Shown: positions 24,777 to 33,226 of the stretch, in pieces
Layout: every line of letters begins with the position of its first letter
Position numbering within the stretch: the stretch's first letter is position 1
NCBI GenBank assembly: GCA_964621615.1
Contig: CAZUMW010000001.1
Location: forward strand, 124,001 to 188,000
Source of the DNA: CAZUMW01 sp964621615
GTDB lineage: Bacteria; Desulfobacterota; WTBG01; CAIYCZ01; CAIRTM01
Reading direction: 5' to 3'
DNA: 64,000 nucleotides
The notes under the pieces: model-generated
What the model was told of the DNA's origin: nothing
What the model saw: the letters and a program-made list of their open reading frames with translations, nothing else
The model's database searches: none
Position numbers and translations under genes: made by a program

Positions 24777-25391
24777 ATGTCTGAAAAATCCATTGGCCGC
24801 CTGAGTATTTATCGGAGGCTTCTCAGTACCCTGCTCGAAGATAACATCAGGAGCGTGTACTCTCATGAGCTTGCCAAAAGCGCGGGAGCATCCGCTGCGC
24901 AGGTTCGGCGCGATATGATGATTATCGGGTATAGCGGCAGCCCCATTCACGGATACAACGTGCAGGAGCTCATTCAGACAATTGACAATTTTCTGGATGC
25001 CCCCGAGGGACAGCGATGCGCTATTGTGGGCGTCGGGAATCTGGGAAGGGCTCTGATTTCCTATTTTACCAATCGTAGGCCCATGCTGCGTGTAGTGGCT
25101 GCTTTTGACAATGACGCCACAAAGGTTAACCGGGTCATACACGGGTGCCGGTGCCATCCCATGGAGGACCTGCACCGCATGATACATGAGCAGGACATCG
25201 GCATCTGTCTCATTACCGTGCCGGCGTCAGCTGCGCAGGCGGTCGCTGAAACGTGCGTTCGGGCCGGTGTGACCGGCATTTTGAATTTTGCACCTGTTGT
25301 GCTGCATCTTCCTGACAGCGTATATGTTTCTGATATAGACCTCACTATGGCATTGGAAAAGGTGGCTTTTTTCGCGAGGCAAAAAAAATGA
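24777..25391 (+). CDS. rex: Redox-sensing transcriptional repressor Rex
   Basis: A 204-residue Rex protein. The N-terminal winged helix (SIGRLSIYRRLLSTLLEDN, then SAAQVRRDMMIIGYSG) precedes an NAD(H)-binding Rossmann fold with GVGNLGRAL at residues 85-93 and an acidic strand end AAFDND. The family binds DNA when NAD+ is high and releases it when NADH binds, so it de-represses NADH-consuming pathways. ATG 24777 was chosen because it begins the conserved domain; upstream in-frame codons fall in the operator. The stop codon overlaps the next gene's start (ATGA). It heads the hydrogenase operon, whose enzyme uses NADH, so redox feedback on hydrogen production is likely. Confidence 0.95.
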   Translation: MSEKSIGRLSIYRRLLSTLLEDNIRSVYSHELAKSAGASAAQVRRDMMIIGYSGSPIHGYNVQELIQTIDNFLDAPEGQRCAIVGVGNLGRALISYFTNRRPMLRVVAAFDNDATKVNRVIHGCRCHPMEDLHRMIHEQDIGICLITVPASAAQAVAETCVRAGVTGILNFAPVVLHLPDSVYVSDIDLTMALEKVAFFARQKK

Positions 25392-25888
25392 AAAACAGCA
25401 CGATGCTACAGCCTGACGTGACGCCGGTTCTGGAAAAATACACAGCTCCAGATCGTGACTGCCTGATTCCTCTTCTGCAGGAGATACAGGAAGGGTTCGG
25501 ATATCTGTCCAAAGAAGCGATTATCAGCGTAGGCGATCATCTGGGCCTGCCGCCAAGTAAGGTGTACGGTGTGGCTACGTTTTACAACCAGTTTCGCTTT
25601 CAGCCAAAAGGGCGCTTTCACATACAGGTGTGCCGGGGAACTGCCTGCCATGTAAAAGGGTCGGCTAAAATTTTAGATTCCCTGTCAAAAAAATTAAAAA
25701 CCCATGCCGGACAGACAACACGCGACGGCCTTTTCAGCCTGGAAGTGGTTGCCTGCATCGGCGCCTGCGGGCTTGCGCCGGTGATAACGGTTAACGGAAA
25801 ATGCCACGCAAAGCTCAGCGCTGATGATGTTGAAACAATTCTTGATACCTATCGGAAAAAAGCAAATGAAGATGACTGTCCTGAATGA
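25388..25888 (+). CDS. hydC: NuoE-like [2Fe-2S] subunit of trimeric [FeFe]-hydrogenase
   Basis: A 166-residue thioredoxin-like [2Fe-2S] protein. Cluster ligands are Cys82 and Cys87 (VCRGTACHVKG) and Cys123 and Cys127 (ACIGACGLAP), the C-x4-C and C-x3-C pairs of NuoE/HydC/HndA. The helical N-terminal domain (EIQEGFGYLSKEAI, GLPPSKVYGVATFYNQF) is also complete. It should relay electrons within the HydABC complex between the NADH/FMN subunit and the catalytic subunit. It overlaps rex by four bases and hydB by 23 bases. The name hydC follows the trimeric-enzyme convention. Confidence 0.93.
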   Translation: MKNSTMLQPDVTPVLEKYTAPDRDCLIPLLQEIQEGFGYLSKEAIISVGDHLGLPPSKVYGVATFYNQFRFQPKGRFHIQVCRGTACHVKGSAKILDSLSKKLKTHAGQTTRDGLFSLEVVACIGACGLAPVITVNGKCHAKLSADDVETILDTYRKKANEDDCPE

Positions 25889-27866
25889 TCTGAAATGTTG
25901 TGACGCCTGCCGGCATACGATAGAAACCCCGTGTCCTGATTTTATACACTGCCTGACGCAGGGGCCTGCATGCCATGACAGCGCTGACTGCGCTCTCTCT
26001 GTACAGCACCGCATGGCGGCCGCCAGAAGAGACAGCATCCAGAAGGCGGTGATTTGTGTCGGGGCCGGCACGTGCGGTCTGGCCGCAGGCGCAGAGGAGA
26101 CGATGGCAGCGATCCGGCAGTGGCTGGCCGACAGCAGACATGAGGCAGACATTGTCGGTGTCGGCTGCATCGGGCTATGCGCATATGAGCCGCTCGTTGA
26201 TGTGCAGATGCCAGGCAAAACAAGGGTACTGTTTCAGGATGTGACCGCTGACAGCGTATCAGGCGTGCTGGAGGCGGTTTTTGGAGGCAGGGTTGTGGGA
26301 ACCCCGGTATTGGGTCAGTTTCGCCATGAGGCGTTTGAGCAGTGGGAAGGAGTTCCCTATATTGATGAGCACCCGTTCATGCAGCAGCAGGTGCGCATTG
26401 TGCTTGCAAACTGCGGCAGAATTGATCCCGATAGTATAGATGAATATATCGCCTGCGGAGGCTACAGGGCTTTTGCAGAGGCGCTGAAAAGCATAACGCC
26501 GGGTGAGCTTTGTGATGCGATTACCGCCAGCGGTCTTCGCGGCCGTGGAGGCGGCGGTTTTCCAACCGGTACAAAATGGCAGTTTGCCCTCAACACCCCT
26601 GGCGAGCAGAAGTATTTTATCTGCAACGCCGACGAAGGCGACCCCGGCGCGTTTATGGACAGGGCCATAATTGAAGGTGATCCGCACAGGCTGCTTGAAG
26701 GCCTGGCCCTAGCCTCGTATGCTATCGGGGCCAGCAAAGCCTATATTTATATTCGCGCCGAATATCCGCTCGCCGTCGAGCGGCTCAGGCGCGCAATCGG
26801 CCAGGCGACCGATTACGGGCTGCTGGGCTATAACATTCTGGATAGCGGCTTTAACTTTGAAATAAAAATCAAGATGGGCGCAGGTGCGTTTGTGTGCGGC
26901 GAGGAAACCGCGCTGATACATTCTATTGAGGGCCGGCGCGGCATGCCCCGCCCGCGGCCGCCTTATCCCACAGCGCGGGGCCTTTTCGGGAAACCCACTG
27001 TCATAAATAATGTGGAAACGCTGGCAAACGTTGCCTGGATAGTGTCAAACGGAGCAGAGAGGTTCTGCAGCACCGGAACGCAAACGAGCAAAGGCACAAA
27101 AGTGTTTGCCCTGTCGGGAAAAGTCGAGCGTACAGGGCTTGTTGAAGTTCCTATGGGAACCACAATACGGGACATTGTGTATGACATCGGCGGCGGGATA
27201 CCCGATGGCAGGGATTTTAAGGCGGTCCAGATCGGCGGTCCCTCAGGCGGCTGTATTCCCGCACAGCACCTTGATATTCAGATTGACTACGAATCGCTCA
27301 AGTCGGTCGGTGCCATCATGGGCTCGGGCGGGCTTGTTGTTATGGATGATAAAACCTGCATGGTGGATGTCGCCAAATTTTTTATGGGATTTATTCAGCG
27401 GGAAAGCTGCGGCAAGTGCATTCCTTGCCGCGAGGGCACCAGGCGAATGCTTGAAATACTTGAAAGCATTACCCGCGGCCGCAGAAGCGAGTCCGGCAGG
27501 GACTCTCTTGCCCGTTTTCAGGGTGTAATCCATTTGACGCGCCTTGCCGAAGTTATAAAAGATACCAGCCTGTGCGGCCTCGGCCAGACCGCCCCGAATC
27601 CTGTGCTGAGCACGCTGCGCTGGTTTCGCGATGAGTATGAAGCGCATGTGTATGAACGGAAGTGCCCTGCCGGCACCTGCGCGGAGCTTATCACCTACCG
27701 CATTGATGCGGACACGTGCAGGGGCTGTGCGCTGTGTGCAAAAAGCTGTCCCGAGGGCGCCATAATGGGGTCGCCCAAAGTGCCGCACTATATTATCCCT
27801 GATAAGTGTATAAGCTGCGGCAATTGTGCAGCGGTGTGTAAATTCGATGCGGTGATTGTTGAGTGA
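25866..27866 (+). CDS. hydB: NuoF-like NADH/FMN subunit of trimeric [FeFe]-hydrogenase
   Basis: A 666-residue subunit with domains in order: a Cys-rich N-terminus and thioredoxin-like [2Fe-2S] domain (VICVGAGTCGLAAG, GVGCIGLCAYEPL); the NADH/FMN-binding domain with GLRGRGGGGFPTGTKW and YFICNADEGDPGAFMDR; GAFVCGEETALIHSIEGRRG; an SLBB segment; the [4Fe-4S] motif ESCGKCIPCREGTRRM; and two C-terminal [4Fe-4S] motifs, CRGCALCAKSCPEGA and CISCGNCAAVCKFDA. This is the HydB/HndC build of the cytoplasmic, electron-bifurcating trimeric hydrogenases that oxidise NADH and reduced ferredoxin together. ATG 25866 was chosen over 25824 because the latter lies deep within hydC. Bifurcation is inferred from architecture. 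Confidence 0.93.
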   Translation: MKMTVLNDLKCCDACRHTIETPCPDFIHCLTQGPACHDSADCALSVQHRMAAARRDSIQKAVICVGAGTCGLAAGAEETMAAIRQWLADSRHEADIVGVGCIGLCAYEPLVDVQMPGKTRVLFQDVTADSVSGVLEAVFGGRVVGTPVLGQFRHEAFEQWEGVPYIDEHPFMQQQVRIVLANCGRIDPDSIDEYIACGGYRAFAEALKSITPGELCDAITASGLRGRGGGGFPTGTKWQFALNTPGEQKYFICNADEGDPGAFMDRAIIEGDPHRLLEGLALASYAIGASKAYIYIRAEYPLAVERLRRAIGQATDYGLLGYNILDSGFNFEIKIKMGAGAFVCGEETALIHSIEGRRGMPRPRPPYPTARGLFGKPTVINNVETLANVAWIVSNGAERFCSTGTQTSKGTKVFALSGKVERTGLVEVPMGTTIRDIVYDIGGGIPDGRDFKAVQIGGPSGGCIPAQHLDIQIDYESLKSVGAIMGSGGLVVMDDKTCMVDVAKFFMGFIQRESCGKCIPCREGTRRMLEILESITRGRRSESGRDSLARFQGVIHLTRLAEVIKDTSLCGLGQTAPNPVLSTLRWFRDEYEAHVYERKCPAGTCAELITYRIDADTCRGCALCAKSCPEGAIMGSPKVPHYIIPDKCISCGNCAAVCKFDAVIVE

Positions 27867-27876
27867 GGGTAAAGCA

Positions 27877-29598
27877 ATGATTAGTGTTGAGATAAACAGC
27901 CGGACCGTTGAAGCTGAGCCGAATGAAATTATTCTCGATGTGTTGAAGAGAAACGGAATAACAGTGCCGACGCTGTGCAATATCGAGGGGCTTCCTCCGA
28001 CCGGCGCATGCCGTGTGTGCGTAGTGGAAGTCGAGGGCTTCGACGGGCTGGTTCCCAGCTGTTCCTATCCGGTCCGGGAGGGCATGAAAATAAAGACGCA
28101 CTCACCCCGGGTGATGCGCGCCCGGAAGACAATTGTTGAGCTGCTGCTTGCCAGCCATCCCGACGACTGCCTCTATTGTATTAAAAACGGACACTGTCAG
28201 CTGCAAAGGCTTGCCGAAGAATTCGGAATCCGGCAGCGCAGATACGCGGGTGCTAAAAATGAATTCAAGCCGGATGTTTCCAGCCCCGCAATTGTGAGGG
28301 ATCCGGGCAAGTGCATACTGTGCGGGCGGTGTGTGCGCGTGTGCGAGGAAATTCAGGGTGTATCGGCTATCGATTTCATCGGGCGCGGCAGCGAGACCCG
28401 TATCGGGACGGTGTTTGATCAGGGGCTGAACGTGTCAAGCTGCATAAACTGCGGGCAGTGCATTATGGTGTGCCCGACAGGAGCGCTTCGAGAGCAGGGA
28501 TACATAAAAAAAATATTTTCCGCTATCGATGACGACAGGAAACATGTAGTTGTTCAACACGCGCCCAGTGTCTCGGTTACCTTTGCAGAGGAGTTCGGCA
28601 TGAAGCCCGGAGCTGATGTTGCAGGCGCCATGGTTGCCGGCCTTCGGATGCTCGGGTTTGACAAGGTGTTTGATACGGCGTTTTCCGCGGATCTGACAAT
28701 CATGGAGGAGGCCTCGGAGCTGGTTCACCGCATACGAAGCGGGGGTCCGCTTCCCATGATGACCAGCTGCTCACCGGGATGGATAAAATTTGTTGAGCAG
28801 AGCTATCCTGAGTTTATCGAAAATCTTTCAACCTGCAAAAGCCCGCAGCAGATGCTCGGCGCTGTTATAAAGAGCTTCTATGCAGAAAAAAACGGAATTG
28901 ACCCCGCAGACATATACAGCGTTTCAATAATGCCGTGCACCGCCAAAAAATTTGAAGCAGCACGTCCTGAAATGATGTGCGGCGGCTCCCCCGACATCGA
29001 TGCTGTTGCAACAACCCGTGAGCTTGGCAGGATGTTCAGAGGCCGCGGCATTGATATCAGCAGGCTTGCGCCTGAAAGCGCTGATTCTCCGTTCGGGCAC
29101 CGGAGTACCGCGGGCAAGCTCTTCGGCGCTACGGGCGGAGTAATGGAGGCGGCAGTCCGAACGGCCTACCATTTGCTGACCGGCAGAGAGCTGGGGAAGC
29201 TGGAGCTCAGTGACTTGCGCGGCCTCAACGGTATTAAAGAAGCCCGTATAGACATTGATGGTTTTGAGATTGGTGTGGCTGTTGCCAGCGGTCTTGCAAA
29301 TGCGCGAACGCTTTTAGAGCAGATAAAGGCAGGGCGAACCGATCTTCATTTTATAGAAGTCATGACCTGCCCCGGAGGCTGTATCGCCGGCGGCGGCCAG
29401 CCGTACAATACCGATATGGATGCTGTTCGCAAGCGCATGCATACCCTCTACAGCATAGACAAACACGAGCCTGTCCGCACATCGCACAGCAACAGCGACA
29501 TTTGGCGCCTGTACAGCGAATTTCTCGGGGAGCCGCTCGGGGAAAAAAGTCACCACCTGCTGCATACATCGTATGCCCGCCGGCAAAGAGGCTATTAG
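27877..29598 (+). CDS. hydA: [FeFe]-hydrogenase catalytic subunit
   Basis: A 573-residue catalytic subunit. The N-terminus is a [2Fe-2S] ferredoxin domain (CNIEGLPPTGACRVCVVEV). Next come the His-ligated [4Fe-4S] site HPDDCLYCIKNGHC and two [4Fe-4S] motifs, CILCGRCVRVCEEIQG and CINCGQCIMVCPTGA. The H-cluster domain has L1 TSCSPGWIKFVEQ, L2 MPCTAKKFEAARPE and L3 EVMTCPGGCIAGGGQP, plus FGATGGVMEAAVRTAY. L1 has Ser beside the cysteine rather than a CC pair, and an extra Cys occurs in NLSTCKSPQQM. It reduces protons or oxidises H2 in the cytoplasm. ATG 27877 has a GAGGGT site; a TTG at 27856 was rejected because it overlaps hydB. Confidence 0.95.
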   Translation: MISVEINSRTVEAEPNEIILDVLKRNGITVPTLCNIEGLPPTGACRVCVVEVEGFDGLVPSCSYPVREGMKIKTHSPRVMRARKTIVELLLASHPDDCLYCIKNGHCQLQRLAEEFGIRQRRYAGAKNEFKPDVSSPAIVRDPGKCILCGRCVRVCEEIQGVSAIDFIGRGSETRIGTVFDQGLNVSSCINCGQCIMVCPTGALREQGYIKKIFSAIDDDRKHVVVQHAPSVSVTFAEEFGMKPGADVAGAMVAGLRMLGFDKVFDTAFSADLTIMEEASELVHRIRSGGPLPMMTSCSPGWIKFVEQSYPEFIENLSTCKSPQQMLGAVIKSFYAEKNGIDPADIYSVSIMPCTAKKFEAARPEMMCGGSPDIDAVATTRELGRMFRGRGIDISRLAPESADSPFGHRSTAGKLFGATGGVMEAAVRTAYHLLTGRELGKLELSDLRGLNGIKEARIDIDGFEIGVAVASGLANARTLLEQIKAGRTDLHFIEVMTCPGGCIAGGGQPYNTDMDAVRKRMHTLYSIDKHEPVRTSHSNSDIWRLYSEFLGEPLGEKSHHLLHTSYARRQRGY

Positions 29599-29606
29599 GA
29601 GCCCAT

Positions 29607-31625
29607 ATGAAAGATATTCCGTTTGTCGCATTTGTGCATACGCAGGGTGAAAAGTGTCGCGTCTGCTACACCTGTGTCCGGGAATGTCCGGCTAAAGCGA
29701 TACGCATCATGGACGGGCAGGCCGAAATTCTGCCTGAGCGGTGTATTTGCTGCGGCAATTGCGTCATGGTCTGCAGCCAGGGAGCAAAACAGGTTCGTGA
29801 CACAAATGCTGATATTGTAGAGATCATTGCCGGCGGCGGACCTGTCGCTGCAATAATAGCGCCGAGCTTTCCTGCCGAGTTTCCTGATATTGACGCCGCG
29901 ACGCTGGCCGGTATGATCAGAAAGCTGGGATGCTCATATGTCAACGAAGTTGCTTTCGGCGCTGATCTGGTTGCACAGCAGTATCGCGATCTGCTGCTTG
30001 AAAATCCGGAAAGCCGCTACATATCGACAAGCTGTCCGGCTATCGTTGATTTTGTTGAGTCATATCATCCGGAGCTGGTGCAGTATCTGGCGCCTATAGT
30101 ATCTCCCATGGTTGCAGAAGCGCGCGTGCTGCGCGCCATTCACGGCGACGATATTAAAATTATTTTTATCGGCCCCTGCGTTGCGAAAAAAAAAGAGGCG
30201 CGGTCAACGCTGATCGAGGGCGATGTGGACGGGGTCATGACGTTTGGCGAGCTCAGGCGCCTTTTTGCGGATCAGGGGATTTGCCCCCAGGGCACCGGAC
30301 CCTCTGATTTTGATCCCCCTTGGCCGGGTCTCGGCGCTCTTTTTCCCATAAGCCGCGGTCTTCTGCAGGCTGCTGATATTCAGGAAGACATTCTGGTTGA
30401 AAACGTTATTGCCGCTGATGGACGGGCTAATTACACCGAGGCCCTCAAAGAATTTGAAATGGGAGTTCTTAAGGCGCAGCTGCTTGAGGTCCTGTGCTGT
30501 CAGGGCTGTATCATGGGTCCGGGCATGACTACAACAGATCCGCTGTTTACCCGCAGGTCCAGAGTGCGCACCTATGTCAGCGCTATGCTCGAGAAAACCG
30601 ACCCCGATGAGTGGCGGTCAAATATGCAGTTGTACGGAAAGCTTGATTTCAGCCGCGCATACCAGATCAACGATCAGCGGATTGCGGTAGAAGATGAGGA
30701 AAGGATTCGCGAGATTCTGGCAAAAATGGGAAAATTTTCTCCGGAAGATGAGCTTAACTGCTGTGCCTGCGGGTATCACACCTGCAGGGAGCATGCGATA
30801 GCTATATTAAAGGGTTTTGCCGAAAGCGAAATGTGTCTTCCCTACACGATTGATCAGCTTAAAAATGCATATGCCGACCTGGAGGACTCGCACAAGCGCC
30901 TTGCAAGCACGCAGGCAGCCCTCATGCAGGCCGAAAAGCTTGCAAACATGGGCCAAATTGCCGCCGGTATTGCCCATGAGGTAAACAATCCCCTTGGAGT
31001 CGTGCTCCTTTACGCACATCTGCTTATGGATGAAATCAAAGACAGTGAGCACCGTCAGGATATGTCTATGATTGTTGAGCAGGCCGACCGCTGCAAAAAA
31101 ATTGTTTCGGGCCTGCTGAACTTTGCGCGTCAGCGCAAAACAGTTCTGGAGCGGACTAATGTTGTAGCGCACATAGATGCGGCAATCAAGGCCCTTCATC
31201 TTCCCGATGCAATAAAAACCTGTGTCCGGTCCGAAACAGATGACCCGTATGCCGATATCGACAAGGACCAGATAATACAGGTGCTCACCAACCTGGTTTC
31301 AAATGCCCAGGCGGCAATGCCCGAAGGAGGCGATTTAACGATTAGCGTCGGCGGCGACGAAACTCAGCTGCGCTTTTCGGTGCGCGATACAGGTGCCGGC
31401 ATAGCCAAGCAGCATCTGGGTAAAATATTTGATCCCTTTTTTACCACAAAGCAGATCGGCCGCGGCACCGGGCTGGGGCTGGCGGTGACATACGGGATAA
31501 TAAAAATGCACCACGGAGATATACAGGTGGAATCAAATTGTGATCCTCAAGCCGGCCCTGCCGGTACGGTGTTTACTGTTTCGCTTCCCCGCAAAGGACC
31601 GCCGGATCAGGATTCTATTGCGTAA
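29607..31625 (+). CDS. H-cluster-domain sensory histidine kinase (HydS-like)
   Basis: A 672-residue fusion. Residues about 15-65 hold two [4Fe-4S] motifs (CRVCYTCVRECPAKA, CICCGNCVMVCSQGA). About 75-370 is an [FeFe]-hydrogenase large-subunit-like domain in which TSCPAIVDFVESY, IGPCVAKKKEAR and VLCCQGCIMGPGM keep the four cysteines that could hold an H-cluster, but L1 lacks the PGW residues. A further cysteine motif CCACGYHTCREHA follows. About 450-665 is a histidine kinase: HisKA with His457 in GIAHEVNNPLGVV, then HATPase with DTGAGI and FFTTKQIGRGTGLGLA. This is the build of group-C sensory hydrogenases. It probably senses H2 or redox state. An AGGAG site precedes ATG 29607, nine bases after hydA. 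Confidence 0.9.
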   Translation: MKDIPFVAFVHTQGEKCRVCYTCVRECPAKAIRIMDGQAEILPERCICCGNCVMVCSQGAKQVRDTNADIVEIIAGGGPVAAIIAPSFPAEFPDIDAATLAGMIRKLGCSYVNEVAFGADLVAQQYRDLLLENPESRYISTSCPAIVDFVESYHPELVQYLAPIVSPMVAEARVLRAIHGDDIKIIFIGPCVAKKKEARSTLIEGDVDGVMTFGELRRLFADQGICPQGTGPSDFDPPWPGLGALFPISRGLLQAADIQEDILVENVIAADGRANYTEALKEFEMGVLKAQLLEVLCCQGCIMGPGMTTTDPLFTRRSRVRTYVSAMLEKTDPDEWRSNMQLYGKLDFSRAYQINDQRIAVEDEERIREILAKMGKFSPEDELNCCACGYHTCREHAIAILKGFAESEMCLPYTIDQLKNAYADLEDSHKRLASTQAALMQAEKLANMGQIAAGIAHEVNNPLGVVLLYAHLLMDEIKDSEHRQDMSMIVEQADRCKKIVSGLLNFARQRKTVLERTNVVAHIDAAIKALHLPDAIKTCVRSETDDPYADIDKDQIIQVLTNLVSNAQAAMPEGGDLTISVGGDETQLRFSVRDTGAGIAKQHLGKIFDPFFTTKQIGRGTGLGLAVTYGIIKMHHGDIQVESNCDPQAGPAGTVFTVSLPRKGPPDQDSIA

Positions 31626-31675
31626 AGCAATGAACCGCTGAGGAACACACCACCCCCGCGTGAGGATAAAAGAGC

Positions 31676-32059
31676 ATGCAGAAAAAAATAGTTATTGTTG
31701 ATGATGATCCCGATTTTACTGAAGTGGCTTCTGCGATAGTGTCGGCTGCAGGATATGAGGTGATTTCCGTAGAAAGCGCTGCCGATGCAGAAGCGGTTAT
31801 CGCACGGGAAAACCCCGAGCTGGCTATAGTCGATCTCATGATGGAGGAGCTGGATGCAGGCTTTGTGCTGTGCTATCACATCAAAAAAAATACGCCGTCG
31901 CTGCCGGTTATTATGATCTCTGCGGTAGGGAGCGAAGCGGGAATGGCTTTTGATGCGGCTACGCCCGAAGAGCAGAGCTGGATAAAGGCGGATGTATTTC
32001 TTCAAAAGCCGATACGCGGCGAAACGCTGCTGAAAGAAATAAAACGGCTATTGAGCTGA
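31676..32059 (+). CDS. Stand-alone response-regulator receiver
   Basis: A 127-residue CheY-like receiver with no output domain. The acidic pocket is DDD (9-11), phospho-acceptor Asp53 is in AIVDLMMEEL, and the switch lysine is in FLQKPIRGE. A slightly long loop (GSEAGMAFDAATPEEQSW) precedes the lysine. It follows the H-cluster kinase by 50 nt and precedes a receiver-kinase by 15 nt. The simplest reading is a phosphorelay intermediate or phosphate sink between the two kinases; direct partners are inferred from adjacency. Confidence 0.9.
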   Translation: MQKKIVIVDDDPDFTEVASAIVSAAGYEVISVESAADAEAVIARENPELAIVDLMMEELDAGFVLCYHIKKNTPSLPVIMISAVGSEAGMAFDAATPEEQSWIKADVFLQKPIRGETLLKEIKRLLS

Positions 32060-32074
32060 GCGGGGGCACCAATT

Positions 32075-33226
32075 ATGTTGCGCGTACTGGTAATAGATGA
32101 CGAAATGGGCATGAGAAAAGGGGTCGGCAGGGCCCTGAGACATTTCAGCGTGAGGCTGGAGGATATCGCCGAAGACATAACGTTTTCGGTTGAGGAAGCA
32201 ACAGCTGCTGAGGCTGCGCTGGAGATTATAAAGACGGACCCTCCCCCAATTGTTTTGCTTGATCACCGGCTTCCCGGTATGAGCGGCATAGAGCTTCTGG
32301 ATGAGATCAGAAAAATGAACCTTCCCGATACGCTGGTTATCATGATTACCGCTTACGCCACCATCGAGACAGCTGTTGCGGCAACGCGGCGGGGCGCCTA
32401 TGATTTCCTTGCGAAACCGTTTACGCCCGACGAGCTGCGCAGCGTTATTCAGAAGGCGGCCGGCAGGATAATGCTGCAGCGCCGCGCGCGGCGGCTGGCT
32501 GAGGAAAAGCGGGCGGTGCGGTTTCAGTTTATATCTGTGCTGGCCCACGAGCTGAAGTCACCGCTTGCAGCCATTGAAAGCTATCTGACAACCATACGGG
32601 ACAAGGTGGCGGGCGATGATCCTGCAGTGTATGACCGTATGATCGACAGAGCGCTCGTTCGTTCCCAGTGGATGCGTAAGCTGATAGTCGATCTGCTTGA
32701 CCTGACCCGCATCGAGTCAGGCCAGAAAAGCAGAGAGCTTGCCGAACTTGACCTTGTGCAAACGGCCCGCTCTGCGATAGAAGGCGTACAAAAAGAGGCC
32801 GGAGAAAAAAACATCACCATTTGTCTTGATGCGCCCGGCAGCGTGACGGTAGAAGCCGATGCCAGCGAAATGACAATGCTCATGAATAATCTTCTCACCA
32901 ATGCGGTGAAGTACAACCGCGACGGCGGCAGCGTACAGGTTAAAATCAGAAACGGCGACGGCCAGGTGGAGATAGCCGTTGCTGATACCGGGATCGGGAT
33001 GACCCCTGAGGAACAAAGAAAGCTTTTTGGCGAATTTTCACGGATTAAAAATGAGAAAACGCAAAACATTCTGGGCAGCGGGCTGGGCCTGTCGATCGTG
33101 AAAAAAATTGTGGACCTGTACAATGGAGAAGTTGCCGTTGCCAGTGTGTCCGGCGAGGGCACAACATTTACGGTGACGCTCAGAAAGTCCAGCAGAGAAT
33201 CTGCACATGAATCGGGAGACAATTAA
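32075..33226 (+). CDS. Receiver-histidine kinase hybrid
   Basis: A 383-residue protein with an N-terminal receiver (DDE at 8-10, Asp63 in VLLDHRLPGMSG, Lys114 in FLAKPFTPDEL) directly joined to a kinase core. His158 lies in FISVLAHELKSPLAAIESYL; the ATPase has NNLLTNAVKYN (N box), VADTGIGMTPEE (G1) and GSGLGLSIVKKI (G2). There is no sensory or membrane domain, so its activity is presumably set by phosphorylation of its own receiver by an upstream kinase such as the H-cluster kinase two genes before. Its 3' end overlaps hydE by 20 bases. No DNA-binding response regulator is encoded next to it. Confidence 0.9.
   Translation: MLRVLVIDDEMGMRKGVGRALRHFSVRLEDIAEDITFSVEEATAAEAALEIIKTDPPPIVLLDHRLPGMSGIELLDEIRKMNLPDTLVIMITAYATIETAVAATRRGAYDFLAKPFTPDELRSVIQKAAGRIMLQRRARRLAEEKRAVRFQFISVLAHELKSPLAAIESYLTTIRDKVAGDDPAVYDRMIDRALVRSQWMRKLIVDLLDLTRIESGQKSRELAELDLVQTARSAIEGVQKEAGEKNITICLDAPGSVTVEADASEMTMLMNNLLTNAVKYNRDGGSVQVKIRNGDGQVEIAVADTGIGMTPEEQRKLFGEFSRIKNEKTQNILGSGLGLSIVKKIVDLYNGEVAVASVSGEGTTFTVTLRKSSRESAHESGDN

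Noticed and set aside
27856..27876. Upstream TTG start for hydA.
   Set aside because: It lies within the end of hydB, and ATG 27877 has a proper site and begins the ferredoxin domain directly.
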